Position numbers and translations under genes: made by a program. The notes beneath the pieces were generated by a model. The model had not been told where the DNA came from. It saw nothing but the letters and a program-made list of their open reading frames with translations, and did no database searches. A DNA stretch of 64,000 nt from Zygnema cylindricum (Eukaryota > Streptophyta > Zygnematophyceae > Zygnematales > Zygnemataceae), in contig JBBHKE010000187.1 in assembly GCA_037447655.1 (NCBI GenBank), positions 1 to 64,000 on the forward strand. The letters are read 5' to 3'. Shown piece by piece: positions 1 to 11,730 of this stretch (positions within the stretch are counted from its first letter, which is position 1; every line of letters starts with the position of its first letter).

Positions 1-75
1 GGTAGAGTCATTTCTTTGGAGGATTTTAGAATCAGGATTAAATGTAAGGAATGAATTCAAATTGGGGAAGGATTT

Positions 76-840
76 GTGTCGGATAATTTGGTTAGTAAGC
101 TAATTTGGAAATGGCCGGTTAAAGAAGAACCTTCTATGCTTTCCGTGGAGATGAAGAAAGGCGACCTTAGCCTTTGGCATCATCGGTTATGCCACACTCC
201 GGAAGGAAACATTAAAAAGATGATTAAGAATTCTTCGGTGAGAGGTTTGGAATTGGCCACCGAAGAAAAGGAGAATGGATGTAATGCTTATAGCAATGGG
301 AAGCAAATGAGGAAACCTCATCCTGTCTAAAATGTAAAATTTCGAGCGAGTTAACCTTTGGAACTTGTTCATGTGGATCTATGTGGACATATTAAGCCGA
401 GGAGTCTTGGGGGAAATAGATATATTTTTGTAATAGTTGATGATTTTTCCCGTAAGAGTTGGGTGTACCTTTTGAAAAGGAAGTCGGAGGCTTTGGATTA
501 TTTTAAAAAGTTTTTTGTGATGGTTGAAAGGGAAACGGACAGAAAATTGAAAGCCGTGAGGTCGGATAATGGTGCAGAATTTATCGCATTTAAAGAAATT
601 TGTGAGGAGCGGGGAATTAAGCAACAATTTACCGCCGCTTATTCACCCGAATCTAATGGAGTGGCCGAAAGAAAAAACAAAACGTTGTAGGAAATGGTGC
701 GTGCGAAGATTCATAGCATGAAGCACAATGCTTCCATTTGGGGAGAAGCCATTGTAACAACAAACTATGTCTGTAATCCAAGATTGACTACGATTTCTAA
801 CAACAAGACGCCTCAAAACTTTAGAGTGGACGGGTTCCGT
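76..840 (+). pseudogene. Copia GAG-pre-integrase and integrase core, broken
   Basis: The first part (about 160-330) carries the pre-integrase motif WHHRLCHTPEGNIKKM followed by a Cys/Tyr pair (GCNAYSNGKQ), where the family normally has two zinc-binding cysteines. From 358 the integrase catalytic core follows, with the first Asp in ELVHVDLCG, the second in VRSDNGAEF and the Glu region in SPESNGVAERKN. A stop after KNKTL (TAG at 688) and a frameshift near 850 end the readable frame. Integrase would insert the cDNA into host DNA. The Cys-to-Tyr change and the stops mean that this copy is not functional. Confidence 0.88.
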
Positions 841-1529
841 CCGTACGACATTTAAGAATTTGGGGTTGCCGGGCGACCAAATATATTGACCGAAACAAAC
901 AGACCGACAAGTTAAGTCCACGAAGCTGGAGTGGATTTTTTTTCGGATATAGTTCGAATTCGAATTCGTACCGAACCTTCAATCCTGTGACGCGGAACAT
1001 AGCGGAGTCACGGAATGTTGACTTCCACAAGAATTTAAAGGCGGCCATGGAATATTCGCACGGCAAGGAGCGAAGTTTGGATTTTGAAGAAGAAAATAGT
1101 TTGGAGGAGTTTGAAGTGGCGGATTCGTCGGATATGGTAAACGATCATTATGAGACTCCAAAACAGAAACAAAAAATTTGGTAAAGTTTCAAATTCTGAC
1201 AGTTTTGATTTGAAATCCAATTTGAGTGATGATAAGTCTGAGAGTTAAAAATTATCTTTGAAAAGTCAAAATAGTGAAAAGAGTCTGCCATCAATTTCTA
1301 AAAAGAGTGAAAAGAATGTAATGGAAGAAGAAGTGATTGTTAGGAGAAGTAACCGAGAGAACAAGGGAAAGGCACCTGAGCGATTAAGTCTTCAAATGAA
1401 AGCTAGTGATAAATCTCATAATTTTATTTCAGAGGCTAAGTTAAATGAATTCCTTTTATAGCAATTACTGCAAGAGAGTGTAAGTGGTGACCCGAAATCT
1501 TATACGGAAGCTAGAAATTCGGGTGATTA

Positions 1530-2600
1530 GGAGTCTAAGTGGAAAGATGCATTTAACAAGGAATATAAATCTATTGTTGAGAATGAGACTTTTGATGAAG
1601 TAAAATTGCCTGAGTGAAAGAAGGCCATAGATTCTAAGTGGGTATTTAAGACAAAAACTGTTGAGTCTGGTGAATTAATTAAGTACAAAGCAAGATTATA
1701 AGTACAAATCAAGATTAGTTTGTAAGGGATTTCAACAAAAAGAGGGAGTGGATTATATAGAGACTTATGCTCCCGTGGTCAAGTTTGATTCTTTAAGGAT
1801 GATCATCGCATTAGCGGCAGCCGGAAATAAGCACATCCATCTAATCGACGTGGAGACCGCCTTCCTCAATGGAGATCTCAAAGAGGAGGTTTATATGAAG
1901 ATTCCAGAAGGAGTACCAACCAAACCCGGTTTAGTGTGGAGACTAAAGAAATCCTTGTATGGGTTGAAGCAAGCACCAAGGACATGGTATTTACGCTTAC
2001 ATAAGGTTTTGATTGATTTTGGATTTGTAAGAACTATTTCAGATTCTGGTGTATATGTAAAAGGAAATGGAGTGGATCAAATTATTTTTAGTGTCTATGT
2101 GGATGATTTCATAATGGTGTCAGATAGTTTAGAGAAAATTAGAGAATTGAAGTCTTATTTGAAGAAACATTTTAAGGTAACAAATTTAGGTGAAGCAAAA
2201 TATATATTGGGCATTGAGGTGATTAGGAGTAAATCCGGATATATTAAATTCAGTCAAGAACAATATTGTAAAGAAGTTCTTACTCAGTTTTCTATGTTAG
2301 GTTCTAAGCCCCTTAGCACACCTCTAGACCCAAAATTACTGCTTAGCAAATTTGATGATGAGGAAATTGTTAATGTCCCTTATAGAGAGGCAATCGGATG
2401 CCTAATGTATTTGAGTGTAGAGACAAGACCGGATATGTCTGCAGCTGTTTGAATTGTAAGCAGGTACAGTCAAGCCCCAAAAAAGCAACATTGGGAATCT
2501 GTCAAGCGAATTTTCAAGTATTTGGCCGTAACATTGAACATTGGATTGGTTTACCGAAGTGGAGACGATTTAGATTGCTTTGGATATTGCGATGCTGATT
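1530..2600 (+). pseudogene. Copia reverse transcriptase, broken
   Basis: Copia RT runs from SKWKDAFNKEY (about 1540) through ETYAPVVKFDSLR, IDVETAFLNGDL (first catalytic Asp), YGLKQAPRTWY and the active-site box YVDDF (about 2095-2110) to RPDMSAAV, where a TGA at about 2450 ends the frame. A short imperfect direct repeat (AAGTACAAAGCAAGATTA and AAGTACAAATCAAGATTA, about 1681-1718) duplicates a few codons and breaks the frame ahead of the conserved part. The domain copies the element's RNA into DNA. The uninterrupted stretch 1748-2452 is the best-preserved piece of this copy. Confidence 0.93.
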
Positions 2601-3034
2601 AGGGAGGTGACTTCGACACGGGAAAGTCCATCTCCGACTATACTTTCGTTTAAAGTGGAGCAACAATCTCATTAAGATCCAGATTACAACCTACGGTGGC
2701 TTTAAGTTCAACTGAAGCGGAGTACATGGTGGCTTGTCATGCGGCGAAGGCTTCAATTTGGATTAAGGACATGTTGAGTGAGTTGGGAATTTTTGTGAAG
2801 TGCATGAGAATTTATTCAGACACTATGAGTAGTATTGTTTTAGTGAAGAATCCGGTGTTTCATAAAATGACAAAATATATTAGAATTCAATGGCATTTTG
2901 TGAGAGATTTGGTGAAGGATAAAGAGTTAGAATTTATACTTGTTCACACTTTAAAGAAGGCAGCAGATATGTTAACTAAAGCTACAATACATGATGTATT
3001 TTTTAGAGGGAGACCTAAATTAGGGTTAATTTAA
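2600..3034 (+). pseudogene. Copia RNase H and element C-terminus, broken
   Basis: After a stop (TAG replacing Trp in the CDADW-type motif near 2598) the frame carries ALSSTEAEYMVACHAAKA (about 2696), IYSDTMSSIVL and HFVRDLVKDKELEF, the typical Copia RNase H tail. It ends in a short C-terminus at 3034, 34 bp before the polypurine tract. RNase H degrades the RNA strand during reverse transcription. Confidence 0.88.
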
Positions 3035-3078
3035 GTTTGTTCAGTAGTTAGTATAAATCCTCACATTGAGAAGGGGAA

Positions 3079-3696
3079 TGTTAGGATTGCAATGTGTGAT
3101 TTTGTCGATGTTGGTTCGTTTTTAGTGTGAGTCGATTTTGTCCCGCGTCACGTCGCGCATTATATTTCGTTTCATTAGTACTTTTGAGTTTCGTTTGATT
3201 AAGTGTGAACAGTTTGGTCTATTTCGTTTGTGTACGGGACTTCTAATACCTTCGGTTCGTGCGTAGTACTTCTAACAGTTTTGTTTCGCGTAAGTTAAGT
3301 TGTACTTTAAGTATTGTAATTCTAGACGTTTCGTTTCAAGTAGTTTCAGTTTGCGTCGTACTCTATTTTGCGTCCAAGTACATGTGAGGCTTATAGAATC
3401 AGATTTTTAGATGTAATCTGCGATTAAGTTAAAATGCCAGCCAGTGAGGGAATTAGATACCACTAAAAAGAAACTAAGGAGAAATTATTGTACAGTTAAT
3501 GTATGAGAATTAATGTGAATTTCCTCTTCTGAATTATGTAATGCCTCTATCTATGTTCATGAGAATTTAATGTGTATGAGCTGGTTGATAATTGACATTG
3601 AGTTAAATTCGCTTTCGCATTATGTAATTTGTCAATTTTTTGCGCATTTCGATTGAGTCTCGATCCTTTCAACTTCGAAGGGGTGGACCTTGCGGG
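3079..3696 (+). repeat. Probable 3' LTR of the Copia element
   Basis: It starts with TGTTAGGATT directly after the polypurine tract. The solo LTR at 47441 also starts TGTTAG, so the two may be distant relatives. The 3' end is not resolved; the next recognisable element begins at 3697. No gene is visible here. Confidence 0.55.
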
Positions 3697-3960
3697 TAGT
3701 GTTGGGTATAGAGGACCTTTTATAGATATTCATATATATTGAATTCCAAGTACCCGATAATCGATATATCGAAAATCAAAATATCGCAATATATATCGCC
3801 GATACATCGTATCGCTAACATATCAAGGCATTAAAAAAAAAAAAAAAAAATCACAGGTCTCCAAAGTCACGTGCTTTTGAACAAGGTGACCGTAAAATCT
3901 TTGTTGAAAATAAATACAGTTTTTTCCTGAAAGTTAGTAAAGTGAAGGAGATCTCAGAGG
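3697..3960 (+). mobile_element. Truncated hAT-like element (left end)
   Basis: It starts with TAGTGTTGGGTATA and runs through GATATATCG-rich palindromic DNA, an A run, and the segment ending GTGAAGGAGATCTCAGAGGTA. This matches the left end of the intact element at 32495-32765 in the same order. The copy stops where the Gypsy LTR sequence begins at about 3963, so its right half is missing. Confidence 0.75.
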
Positions 3961-3962
3961 TA

Positions 3963-4508
3963 GCGTTTGATTGGTTAGTAAATCCTACGTAGTTAGTAAG
4001 AGATTTCGCGCGTTTTGCATTTGACACTTTGAGTCATAGTTGATCAATGATTGGCTCAGGTAAAACTTGTTCAATGGAGGGATGACTTAGGCCTAGCTAG
4101 TCCATGGCGATGATGGATAAATAATGAAGTTGAAGAGAAGAGTAGACATATTTTCCTTTGGAAAAGTTTGTGGAAATTCTGATTGATCTTGGTCTTGAAC
4201 GAATAATACCAAATTGGAGCTATGGCATTTTTGCACTGAAATCTCTTACAAACTAAGAAGTGTTTTAGTAGTTAAGAGATAGAATTATTAAGATTGAAGT
4301 GTAGTGGAAAATACTTTAAAAAGAAGGGTTGAGCCACAAGGACAACAGACCAACCTAATGTTATGTGGACAAAAGCTTTTTCTAATTTAAAGTTTATTTT
4401 TATGTGGGTGATGTCAAAAGTCGATGTGAAATTTTCCAATGTAGGGAATGCGTGGTTGAAGTTGGTTATAGTAATGGGATTTTTTGAGAGGTAGGAAATC
4501 TTATTACA
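3963..4508 (+). repeat. 5' LTR of the Gypsy element, truncated at its left end
   Basis: The sequence from GTTAGTAAATCCTACGTAG onward matches the 3' LTR (from about 10803) to its end. It ends ATTACA at 4508, two bases before the primer binding site. About 420 bp of the LTR left end are missing and replaced by a hAT-like relic. Confidence 0.85.
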
Positions 4509-4510
4509 TA

Positions 4511-4522
4511 TGGTATCGGAGC
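4511..4522 (+). other. Primer binding site, initiator-Met tRNA type
   Basis: TGGTATCGGAGC differs in one base from TGGTATCAGAGC, the usual plant retrotransposon site pairing with the 3' end of initiator methionine tRNA. It lies 2 bp after the LTR end. The inverted copy (46118-46129 on the minus strand) has the same variant base, so the change is a family feature. Confidence 0.85.
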
Positions 4523-5282
4523 TTTGGTTAGAAACCAGGAGAAGCTTGCTCGCCCGAAAATCGATTGCCGTGACCGGTGAGGGTGCTCTGACCTGTGTCG
4601 CATGAACCACAATGTGAAGTGGTATGTGATTGGAGGGAAACTAGGTGACCACACTACCAGTGGCCGTTGGTTAGATGTGGGTCGTGCTTAGGTGCTACGG
4701 ACTCAGACCGGGTGGCCAGTGTAGCCAGCGCTGAAGCTCACTTCAATTACCGAGAGTCCAAACGAACTTGCGTTCTCCTAGCAATCAATCACGTGTAGAG
4801 GGAGGGCTTGAAGCCATCAAGGGTGAGGATGTGAGGTTAGATTTGAAAAGATCTTGATGTAGTGGGAAATGGGAAATTTGCTTATGGAGGAGAAGGAAAG
4901 TGGAGTAATTTACTTCTTGAAGAGCGAAGGAGTTCATAAATGACTTAAAACTTTTCAAACCCTAAATTGTTACCATTGAGAGATTTTCAATTTTGTTGTT
5001 GCAAAAATATATGGTTCAATCTTACCTTTAAAAGCTTTCAATTTTGTCGTTGCAAAATTTGTGGGTAAATTCTTACCTTTTGCATCAATGTTTAAGAAAT
5101 TGAAAAGTTCAATTTGCACTAACTTACTTTCAAAGTCTTATTGGTTTCTCACATCTTGATTTTTTTCAAATGATTTGTTAAGGATAATAAGTCTTGGATA
5201 GCAGAAATAACACGACTTCAAACCTGCAGCAAATTTCTTCGAGAAATTTTATTCTATCTTTCTTTTTGCTCGATTTCATTTT

Positions 5283-6607
5283 GTGATAATGGCAAATTCT
5301 GTATGGAAACGTGAAATGGAGAATGCTTTGAATGTTTTGAAGAACCATTCTATAAAATTGGTCAAAAAATTTAAAAATCATGTTGTTGTTGTGGATGAAA
5401 CAGTTTTTGAATTGAAGAGTGAATTGAAGGATGTTAACGAAAATAAGAATGTTTCAAATCAGAAATAAAATGAGCTAATTAATTGAATTCACACCATAAA
5501 TTATGTTAATAACCAAAAGGGTGACAGTAGTAAGAGAATTGTTGGTTTTAGGGAGAATGATCACGATAGACCTAAGAAGATAAGAGATATGAAGTTGTCT
5601 ATTAGTGAAGCACCATCCTTTGATGGTAAAAAGATTGATAAGTTAGATGCTTGGATTTTTCATATAGAGTATTATTTAAAATCTAGAAATTTTGATCGTG
5701 ATGATTACGTTTCTTTTGTTGTTAGCTGTCTGAAAGGTGATGCTCAAATTCGGTAAAACACTCAGAAGATGTCTAATTTTATTCTTGATAATGCTGATTG
5801 GGAAGCTTTTAAGACAATGATGAAATCGCGTTTATTTTCTGTCACTTATAAATCCAGAATGGAAGAAAATTGGTTAAACTGTAAGTAGACTGGATTTGTG
5901 AAAGATTATATTGTGGAATTTGACCCATTTAGCATTCATGTCATAGGTTTGACTGATGAAATGGCTAAAATACATTTCTTGAACTATCTGAATCCTATAC
6001 TAAATCAGAATTGAAACATCAAATATTTATTAATTTGAAGGAATTACAAGATAAAGTCATTCGAATTAGAGGATCAGTTGGGTATAATCGGGAAACTAGA
6101 TCACTCAGGGGTAATTTGAAAAAAATGTCAGAGTAGGGTGAGGGGGAATTTGTGGAAGAGGGTTTGAATGCGGATCTGGTGAATAAGCAAAATATCTTCA
6201 TGGGAAATCAGAGAAGTGGACAGAGTGTTAATGCAGGAAACAAATTTAGCAATAGAGGGGGATACATTAATAGTCATAAACTAAGTATTAATGCTAAGAA
6301 ACCCAATCTTAGCATTCCCACATTCGGTATCTGTGAGAAAAGAGGTCATAAGGCATTTGAGTGTGCACAATTAAAGATAATTAACTGTTATAACTGTGGA
6401 GAAGAGGGGCATTTCAACAGTGAGTGCACAAAACCGAAAAAGAAAGTCACTTGTTTTAAATGTGGAGGTCCAAATCATTACGCTAATGACTATATAGATA
6501 AGGGATCTCTTAAAACAATTGATGTCAATAAAGGCATTCAGGAAGATATTGCATTATACCTAGCTAAGCAGAAAGCAACAAGGTGGGAAACGGAAATGAC
6601 TAGTTGA
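5283..6607 (+). pseudogene. Gypsy gag with three CCHC zinc knuckles, broken
   Basis: The N-terminal part reads from about 5289 (MANSVWKREMENALNVL) and has several stops (5466, 5756, 5887). The C-terminal frame 6152-6607 is Lys/Asn rich and carries three nucleic-acid-binding knuckles. The first has lost its first Cys (FGICEKRGHKAFEC), the second is perfect (CYNCGEEGHFNSEC), and the third has Tyr for its last Cys (CFKCGGPNHYANDY). Gag would form the particle and bind the RNA. Confidence 0.85.
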
Positions 6608-6789
6608 AAGTCCTCTGTTGAGTCGACCACATCTAGAGGTTAAGGAGTTAACTCTAGAGGGCAAGTTAATAAATGGATAAGCTAAGATAGTTGAATTTAT
6701 TATGATGCTAACTACACTGCATAGTTTAAAAAATCCTTCTGATGAAACTCTTAACAACAGACCTATGTTAGGATAGTTAAGTAATGATG

Positions 6790-7445
6790 ACACCAGACAC
6801 AGTTTGATCAGATTCGAGTCTTTAATAGAAGGGAAACCATTGAGAGTTATGGTAGATTCAGGTGATAGACATAATTTTATTTCACATACCTTTGTAGAAG
6901 AAAAATAGAATTCCTACAGTCACAAAGGAAAAACCTTTGCAAGTTCATGTGGCAAATGGTAATAAGTCTACATTAGATTCACAAATGACACAATAGAAGT
7001 TGATATCCAGGGTCATAAAGCGAAAGTTGTATGCAAAATAATAAATTTGGGTAGTGAGAAACTAATACTGGGAAAGCCTTGGTTAACTCAACATAATCCT
7101 CAGAATAATTGGAAAACTAATACCTTGAGAGTGAAGTCTGAAAATGGTTTGAAGGTTTTGCAACCATTATCTTTGAAAAAGTTGCATAGGAATTATATAA
7201 ATAACATAACCAAATTGGGAGTGGAATGTTTGATTACTGCTAAAAAAATTAAAAAACATTTAAAGGTTAAAAAAAATCATGCTTTCTTGTTATTAGAAAC
7301 CGAGGCAGTAACTGATGAAAGGGGGGGAGAAAACACCAACATTGATGTTATTCCTAAATCAGAGACCACTAAAACTCGTGAAAAACAAAAATCTGATTTT
7401 GTAACTGACATAAGTACTTCTGATGATGTTGTAAAAAAATTGATT
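6790..7445 (+). pseudogene. Gypsy aspartic protease and linker, broken
   Basis: VMVDSGDRHNFIS (about 6850) contains the DSG form of the retropepsin active site. A stop or frameshift follows at about 6907. Readable frame resumes at 7047 with LILGKPWL, the second conserved protease motif. The Lys/Asn-rich stretch that follows links to RT. Confidence 0.75.
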
Positions 7446-8320
7446 TTTGAATTTCAAGATGTTTTCCCAAGTGATTTACCCTCAAGAAGGCCACCTTCTC
7501 GAGATGTGGAACATGTTATTAACCTTAAACTTGGATGTAATCCTCATGTCACAAGAATTTATAAGCATAGTTTCTTTGAGTAGGAGGAGTTTAACAAACA
7601 AATCAAGGAGCTTTTGGAGAAATGACATATTCAGCCAAACAAATCACCGTACGAAGCACCAGATCGCTTGGTCAAAAAGAAGGATGAAGCGTTGAGAATG
7701 TTTGTCGACTATTGTAGTCTGAACAAGATTACAGTGAAGGATAAGTATCCGTTACCTTTGAAAGGTGCTAAATTATTTTCTTTGATTGATCTGCGTAATG
7801 GCTTTAATCAGGTGCAAATTAGAATAAAAGATGTTGACAAAACTGCTTTTAGAAATAGAGTCGTTCATTTTGAAAAGATAGTGATGCCATTTGGTTTGAC
7901 GACTGCACCGCCTACTTACCAAATATTAATGAACTAAACCTTTTCAGATTTTATAAATGAGTTTGTTTAGGTGTTTATAGATGATATTCTAATTTACAAC
8001 GAATCTAAAGAACAACATGTAATTCATTTAAGTAAAGTGTTGGAAAGGTTAAGGGAAAGAAAACTTTATGAAAAATTGTCAATATCTAGTTTTCTTAAAA
8101 GTGAACAATTATTTTTGGGACATATAGTTGGTGGGGAAGTTGTTAAAACATATCCATCCAAAATTACTGCAATTCAAAATTGGAAGCAACCCACAAATGT
8201 CACAGAAGTTAGATCATTTTCGAGATTGGCCAGTTATTACAAAAAATTTAACAGGAACTTCAGTATGATCGCCGCACCTTTAACGGATTTACTTCGGGAG
8301 AAAGAGACCTTTGTGTGAGG
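7446..8320 (+). pseudogene. Gypsy reverse transcriptase, broken
   Basis: Conserved RT blocks appear in order: RDVEHVINLKLG, SPYEAPDRLVKKKDE, MFVDYCSLNKITVKDKYPLP, FSLIDLRNGFNQVQI, MPFGLTTAPPTYQ, the catalytic box FIDDILIYN (about 7976), and the thumb and connection blocks FLGHIVGG and FSRLASYYKKFN. Stops at about 7583, 7625, 7937, 7970 and 8318 interrupt one otherwise continuous frame. Several can be read as CAG, CAA or TGG mutated by a single transition. Confidence 0.93.
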
Positions 8321-8329
8321 AGCCGATCA

Positions 8330-8790
8330 TGAGAGAGCTTTCGATGAACTAAAAGGGAAGTTGACCTCTACCCGTACACCGGTGTTTCTTGATCATGCTA
8401 AGGAATTTGAAGTTCTGACTGATGCATCTGATAAGGGTCTAGGTGAATTCATAAGTCAAAAAGTCGGCAAACATTTTCATCCATTCTAGTAAATTCAATA
8501 ATGCTGAAAAAAACTATCTAGCACATGAAAAAGAATTACTTCCAATTGTTTATGCATTGGTGAAATGACGCTGTTATTTGCATATTAAAGAATTTACAGT
8601 TCTCTCTAATAATAAGGCACTCTTCTATCTACAGAGATCAAATGATGCACAGATTATGACTGGCAAACACTTTAGGTGGATGCAAAAATTGGCATATTTC
8701 AAAGTTAATGTCAAACATATTCCTGGAAAGACAAATGTAGTCGTAGATCCTTTAAATAGATGTTTTGAAATAAGTGTGATGGTTCAGGAT
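8330..8790 (+). pseudogene. Gypsy RNase H, broken
   Basis: LTDASDKGLGEFIS (about 8417) is the RNase H DAS motif. It is followed by LAHEKELLPIVYAL, a TGA replacing a Trp or Arg codon near 8566, FTVLSNNKALFYL and KHIPGKTNVVVDPLNR. The order and spacing are those of the Gypsy RT-RNase H module. Confidence 0.85.
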
Positions 8791-8959
8791 GATTTGTTTT
8801 TAGATGGTGTTAGAAATAGTTATGATAAAGATCTTTATTTTATTGGGATTTGCAAGAATATTTCGGGAGGGATTTGTGACCAATTGAATGAAAGGCATGT
8901 CAAAAAACTTTAGAAAAGAAAATGGTTTAATGTATTTGCGAACATGGGATAGATAATGC

Positions 8960-9850
8960 ATTCTTGAAATAGTACACTTAAGAAAACAACTTCTAGAAGA
9001 AGCCCATGAGTATTTAGGAAATCTAGGTCGAGATAAAACTCTTAGTCGGTTGCAGAGTAGATTGTTTAGGCCGGGGATGGCAAACAAGGTGTCGAAACAC
9101 ATGGAAAGTTTTGTCCCTTGCCAACATAGTAAACCTAGTAATAAAAACCTAGATTTTTCTTAAAACCTTTAGATATCTTTGAAAGACCAAAGGAATCTGT
9201 CAGTATGGATTTTATTGTCAGGTTGCCAGCTACATCTAGAAGAAATGACAGTATCATCGTCGTAGTCGAAACGTTCAATAAAATGGTAATCTTTATCCTT
9301 TGCAAAACTACCGTCGTAGTCAAAACGTTCAGTAAAATGGTAATCTTTATCCTTTGCAAAACTACTCATTCAGTTGTAGATATTGCAAAGTTATATTTTG
9401 ACAACGTGGTCAGACATCATGGAGTTCACTTTGTCTATAGTTAGTGATTGGGATTCTTAATTTACGTTTGCATTTTGGAAAAAATACAACAAAATTTAGG
9501 CACTGAATTAAAAATGAGTACCACTTATCATCCTCAAACAAATTAACAAACTGAAAAGATGAACGGTACACTAGAGGAAATGCTTATGACTGTTTGGAGT
9601 GGAGTTCAGAACACATGGGAATCTAAACTACCGTTAATAAAATTTGCACACAATTCATGTAAACATGCTAGTAAAGGATTCTCACCATTTAAATTTGCAT
9701 ACGTATACCAACCGAGAGAAGCATTGGACTTAATAACAGGGTCACTCAAGAGAATAGAGGTTCGGGAACGGAGTTTTGGGAATACATTCAAACAGTTTGG
9801 AAAACAGTCCGAGTTGCATTACTGGAGGCACAAAGAAGGCAAAAATTAAA
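8960..9850 (+). pseudogene. Gypsy integrase, broken, with an internal 54-bp duplication
   Basis: A zinc-binding N-terminus (EAHEYLGNLGRDKTLSRL, then CQHSK) precedes the catalytic core. The first Asp is in SMDFIVRLP (about 9205), the second in SDWDS (about 9447, after a frameshift), and the Glu region is TTYHPQTN..TEKMNGTLEEML (about 9520-9585). The core holds a tandem in-frame duplication at 9259-9366. Stops and frameshifts rule out activity. Confidence 0.88.
9259..9366 (+). repeat. 54-bp tandem duplication inside integrase
   Basis: Copies 9259-9312 and 9313-9366 differ at three positions, all transitions. The unit is 18 codons, so the frame is kept. Confidence 0.95.
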
Positions 9851-10364
9851 TGCTAACCGCAAACGGGGTGACTGGGTGGTAAGCACATGTGACAAGGTTT
9901 GACTTTCAACAACTCATTCCAGGTGTAAGATCGAAAGACAATCGGATCCTACGAGGAAATTTGCTCCTAAGTATATCGGACCATTTACCGTAATCGAGAT
10001 AATATCGTCAATTGCTGCCGAATTGGATTTTCCGCCTTTAACAAAAATTCATCCACTGATACACATCGGTTAGTTGAAACCAGCAAATCTTTGACCAACT
10101 CAAGGAGAATTGGAATTGGAATTTCAATAATTATAGAACCTGAGGTCCACAGATGAGAAATACAGTGGGTTGGTCTACGGTTTAAGTCGACAATACTATA
10201 TTCTGGCAAGTACGTTATCTAGGAAGGCCACACGATAAAATTAACTTTAGAAGATAAAAAAACTGAGTTTTTACAAAATTATTGGAGGGATAATAAAATA
10301 GAAGTCCTATCTTCAGAATAAAATGTGTTTTAATTGAGGTTAGTTAAATATAACAAGAAGATGA

Positions 10365-11340
10365 TGTATCTATAATAGTGGATCAAAAAATTTCGTAAAT
10401 GGGTATTTAAGTGTTACAAATATAGAGTTTGGAATTTGGTAGACGTCCGCGAAAGAATCGCACGATTTGGAGTTGTATTTTAAAAGATATAACGGAAGGT
10501 GTATTTAGGCGACAGCGCGAGGTCAAAATAACGGGTAGGTGTTCATTGTAACGGGTTAAGGGTCAAACTAGCCGCGGAATTTCAGGCGCACGTTTAAAAA
10601 GTACCAAATGAATATGTATTTCGTTTGGTACGCACAATGGTTCGTTTCGTACAATTTTTAGTACCAAACGTCACTTTCACTTTATAGAATTTCGTGGGTA
10701 CTTTCGCGTGTGAAATTTGTGTCGCACGTTCGTGCGAATTCGCGTTTCGTTTGGCGCGCAATTTTGCACGTAAATGTCACGTAATGAAATGTAGCGGTTG
10801 ATTGGTAAGTAAATCCTACGTAGTTAGTAAGAGATTTCACGCGTTTTTGCATTTGACAGTCCGAGTCCTAGCAGATCAATGATTGGCCCAAGTAAAACTT
10901 GTTCGGCGGAGCGTTAACTCTGACCTGGCTAGTCTAGGGCAATGAGGGATAAATAGTGAAGTCGAAGAGAAGAGTAGACATATTTTCCTTTGGAAAAGTT
11001 TGTGGAAATTTTGAATGATCGTGGTCATGAGCGAATAATACCAAATTGGAGCAATGTCATTTTTGCACAAAAATCTCTGACAAACTAAGTAATGTTTTAG
11101 TAGTTAAGAGATATAATTATTAAGATTGGAGAGTTGTGGAAAATACTTTAAAAAGAAGGGTTGAGCCATGATGGCTAAAGACCAAGCTAATGTTATGTGG
11201 ACGAAAGCTTCTTCTAATTTAAAGTTTATCCTTATGTAAGCGATGTCGAATGTGAATGTGCAATTTTCCAATGTATCGAATGCGTGGTTGAAGTTGGTTG
11301 TAGTAATGGGATTTTTTAAGAGGTAGGAAATCTTGTTACC
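10365..11340 (+). repeat. 3' LTR of the Gypsy element
   Basis: It starts TGTATCTATAATAGTGG, aligning with the LTR start TGTAACAGTATTAGCGG of the inverted copy (47093 leftward), and ends ..TCTTGTTACC at 11340. At 976 bp it is close to the 963 bp of the inverted copy. Confidence 0.85.
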
Positions 11341-11342
11341 CC

Positions 11343-11730
11343 ACTCCTTTTTATGTATAAAAGGCTAACTTTGAGCAGCCATAACTATTAACTCGGTTGA
11401 CCATTTTCAGTGATTCTTTTTGCTGCATTCTCAAAGGAGTCCAGACTACACAAAGGGTGTAGTCGGCCAGAGTCTTTGCCTGCCAGGGTGGTGGTATTTC
11501 TAAAGGAGAGTCAAAGTGGGGAATGTTATCCAAAACTCATATTCTAATTTTGCATTTTGTGGGGGAACTTAGCACACAGAAAGTCTTCTTTCACATGGGT
11601 GAAGTTGTATTGGGGTTTTAACTGTCAAGGTGTCATTCATTTGGGTTTTAATCAACTCGAAGTCGGCACTATCTAGATAAGCTTCTTGTGAGCTGCGTAC
11701 TCTGAGGACCAATGGAGGTCTCAGTGTTTA
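11343..11730. repeat. Dispersed repeat, copy 1 (partner 28557-28945)
   Basis: Shared blocks include CCATTTTCAGTGATTC, GAGTCGGCACTATCTAGAT(A)AG (here AAGTCGGCACT..) and CCAATGGAGGTCTCA, in the same order and orientation as at 28557-28945. No coding region is seen. It may be a solo LTR or the end of an unidentified element. Confidence 0.8.

Larger units (their letters stand above)
1..3696 (+). mobile_element. Ty1/Copia LTR retrotransposon, 3' part, degenerate
   Basis: The order pre-integrase motif, integrase, reverse transcriptase, RNase H is the Copia order (integrase before RT). The left edge of the window cuts the element, so gag, the protease and the 5' LTR are not seen. Many in-frame stops and frameshifts (for example near 690, 855, 1460, 1530, 1615, 1700 and 2450) show that it is dead. 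A purine-rich polypurine tract (GAGAAGGGGAA, 3068-3078) sits just before TGTTAGGATT at 3079, the probable start of the 3' LTR. The right limit is set by the hAT-like relic that begins at 3697; no clear LTR end (..CA) was found. Confidence 0.9.
3963..11340 (+). mobile_element. Ty3/Gypsy LTR retrotransposon, nearly complete, dead
   Basis: A truncated 5' LTR, a primer binding site, gag, protease, RT, RNase H, integrase and a 3' LTR follow in Gypsy order (RT before integrase). All reading frames are broken by stops and frameshifts. Positions 4523-5282 are untranslated leader with no gene seen. Positions 9850-10364 hold remnants of the integrase C-terminus and the 3' leader with no clear frame. 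The same LTR and leader recur in inverted orientation at 45944-47093. Confidence 0.93.
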
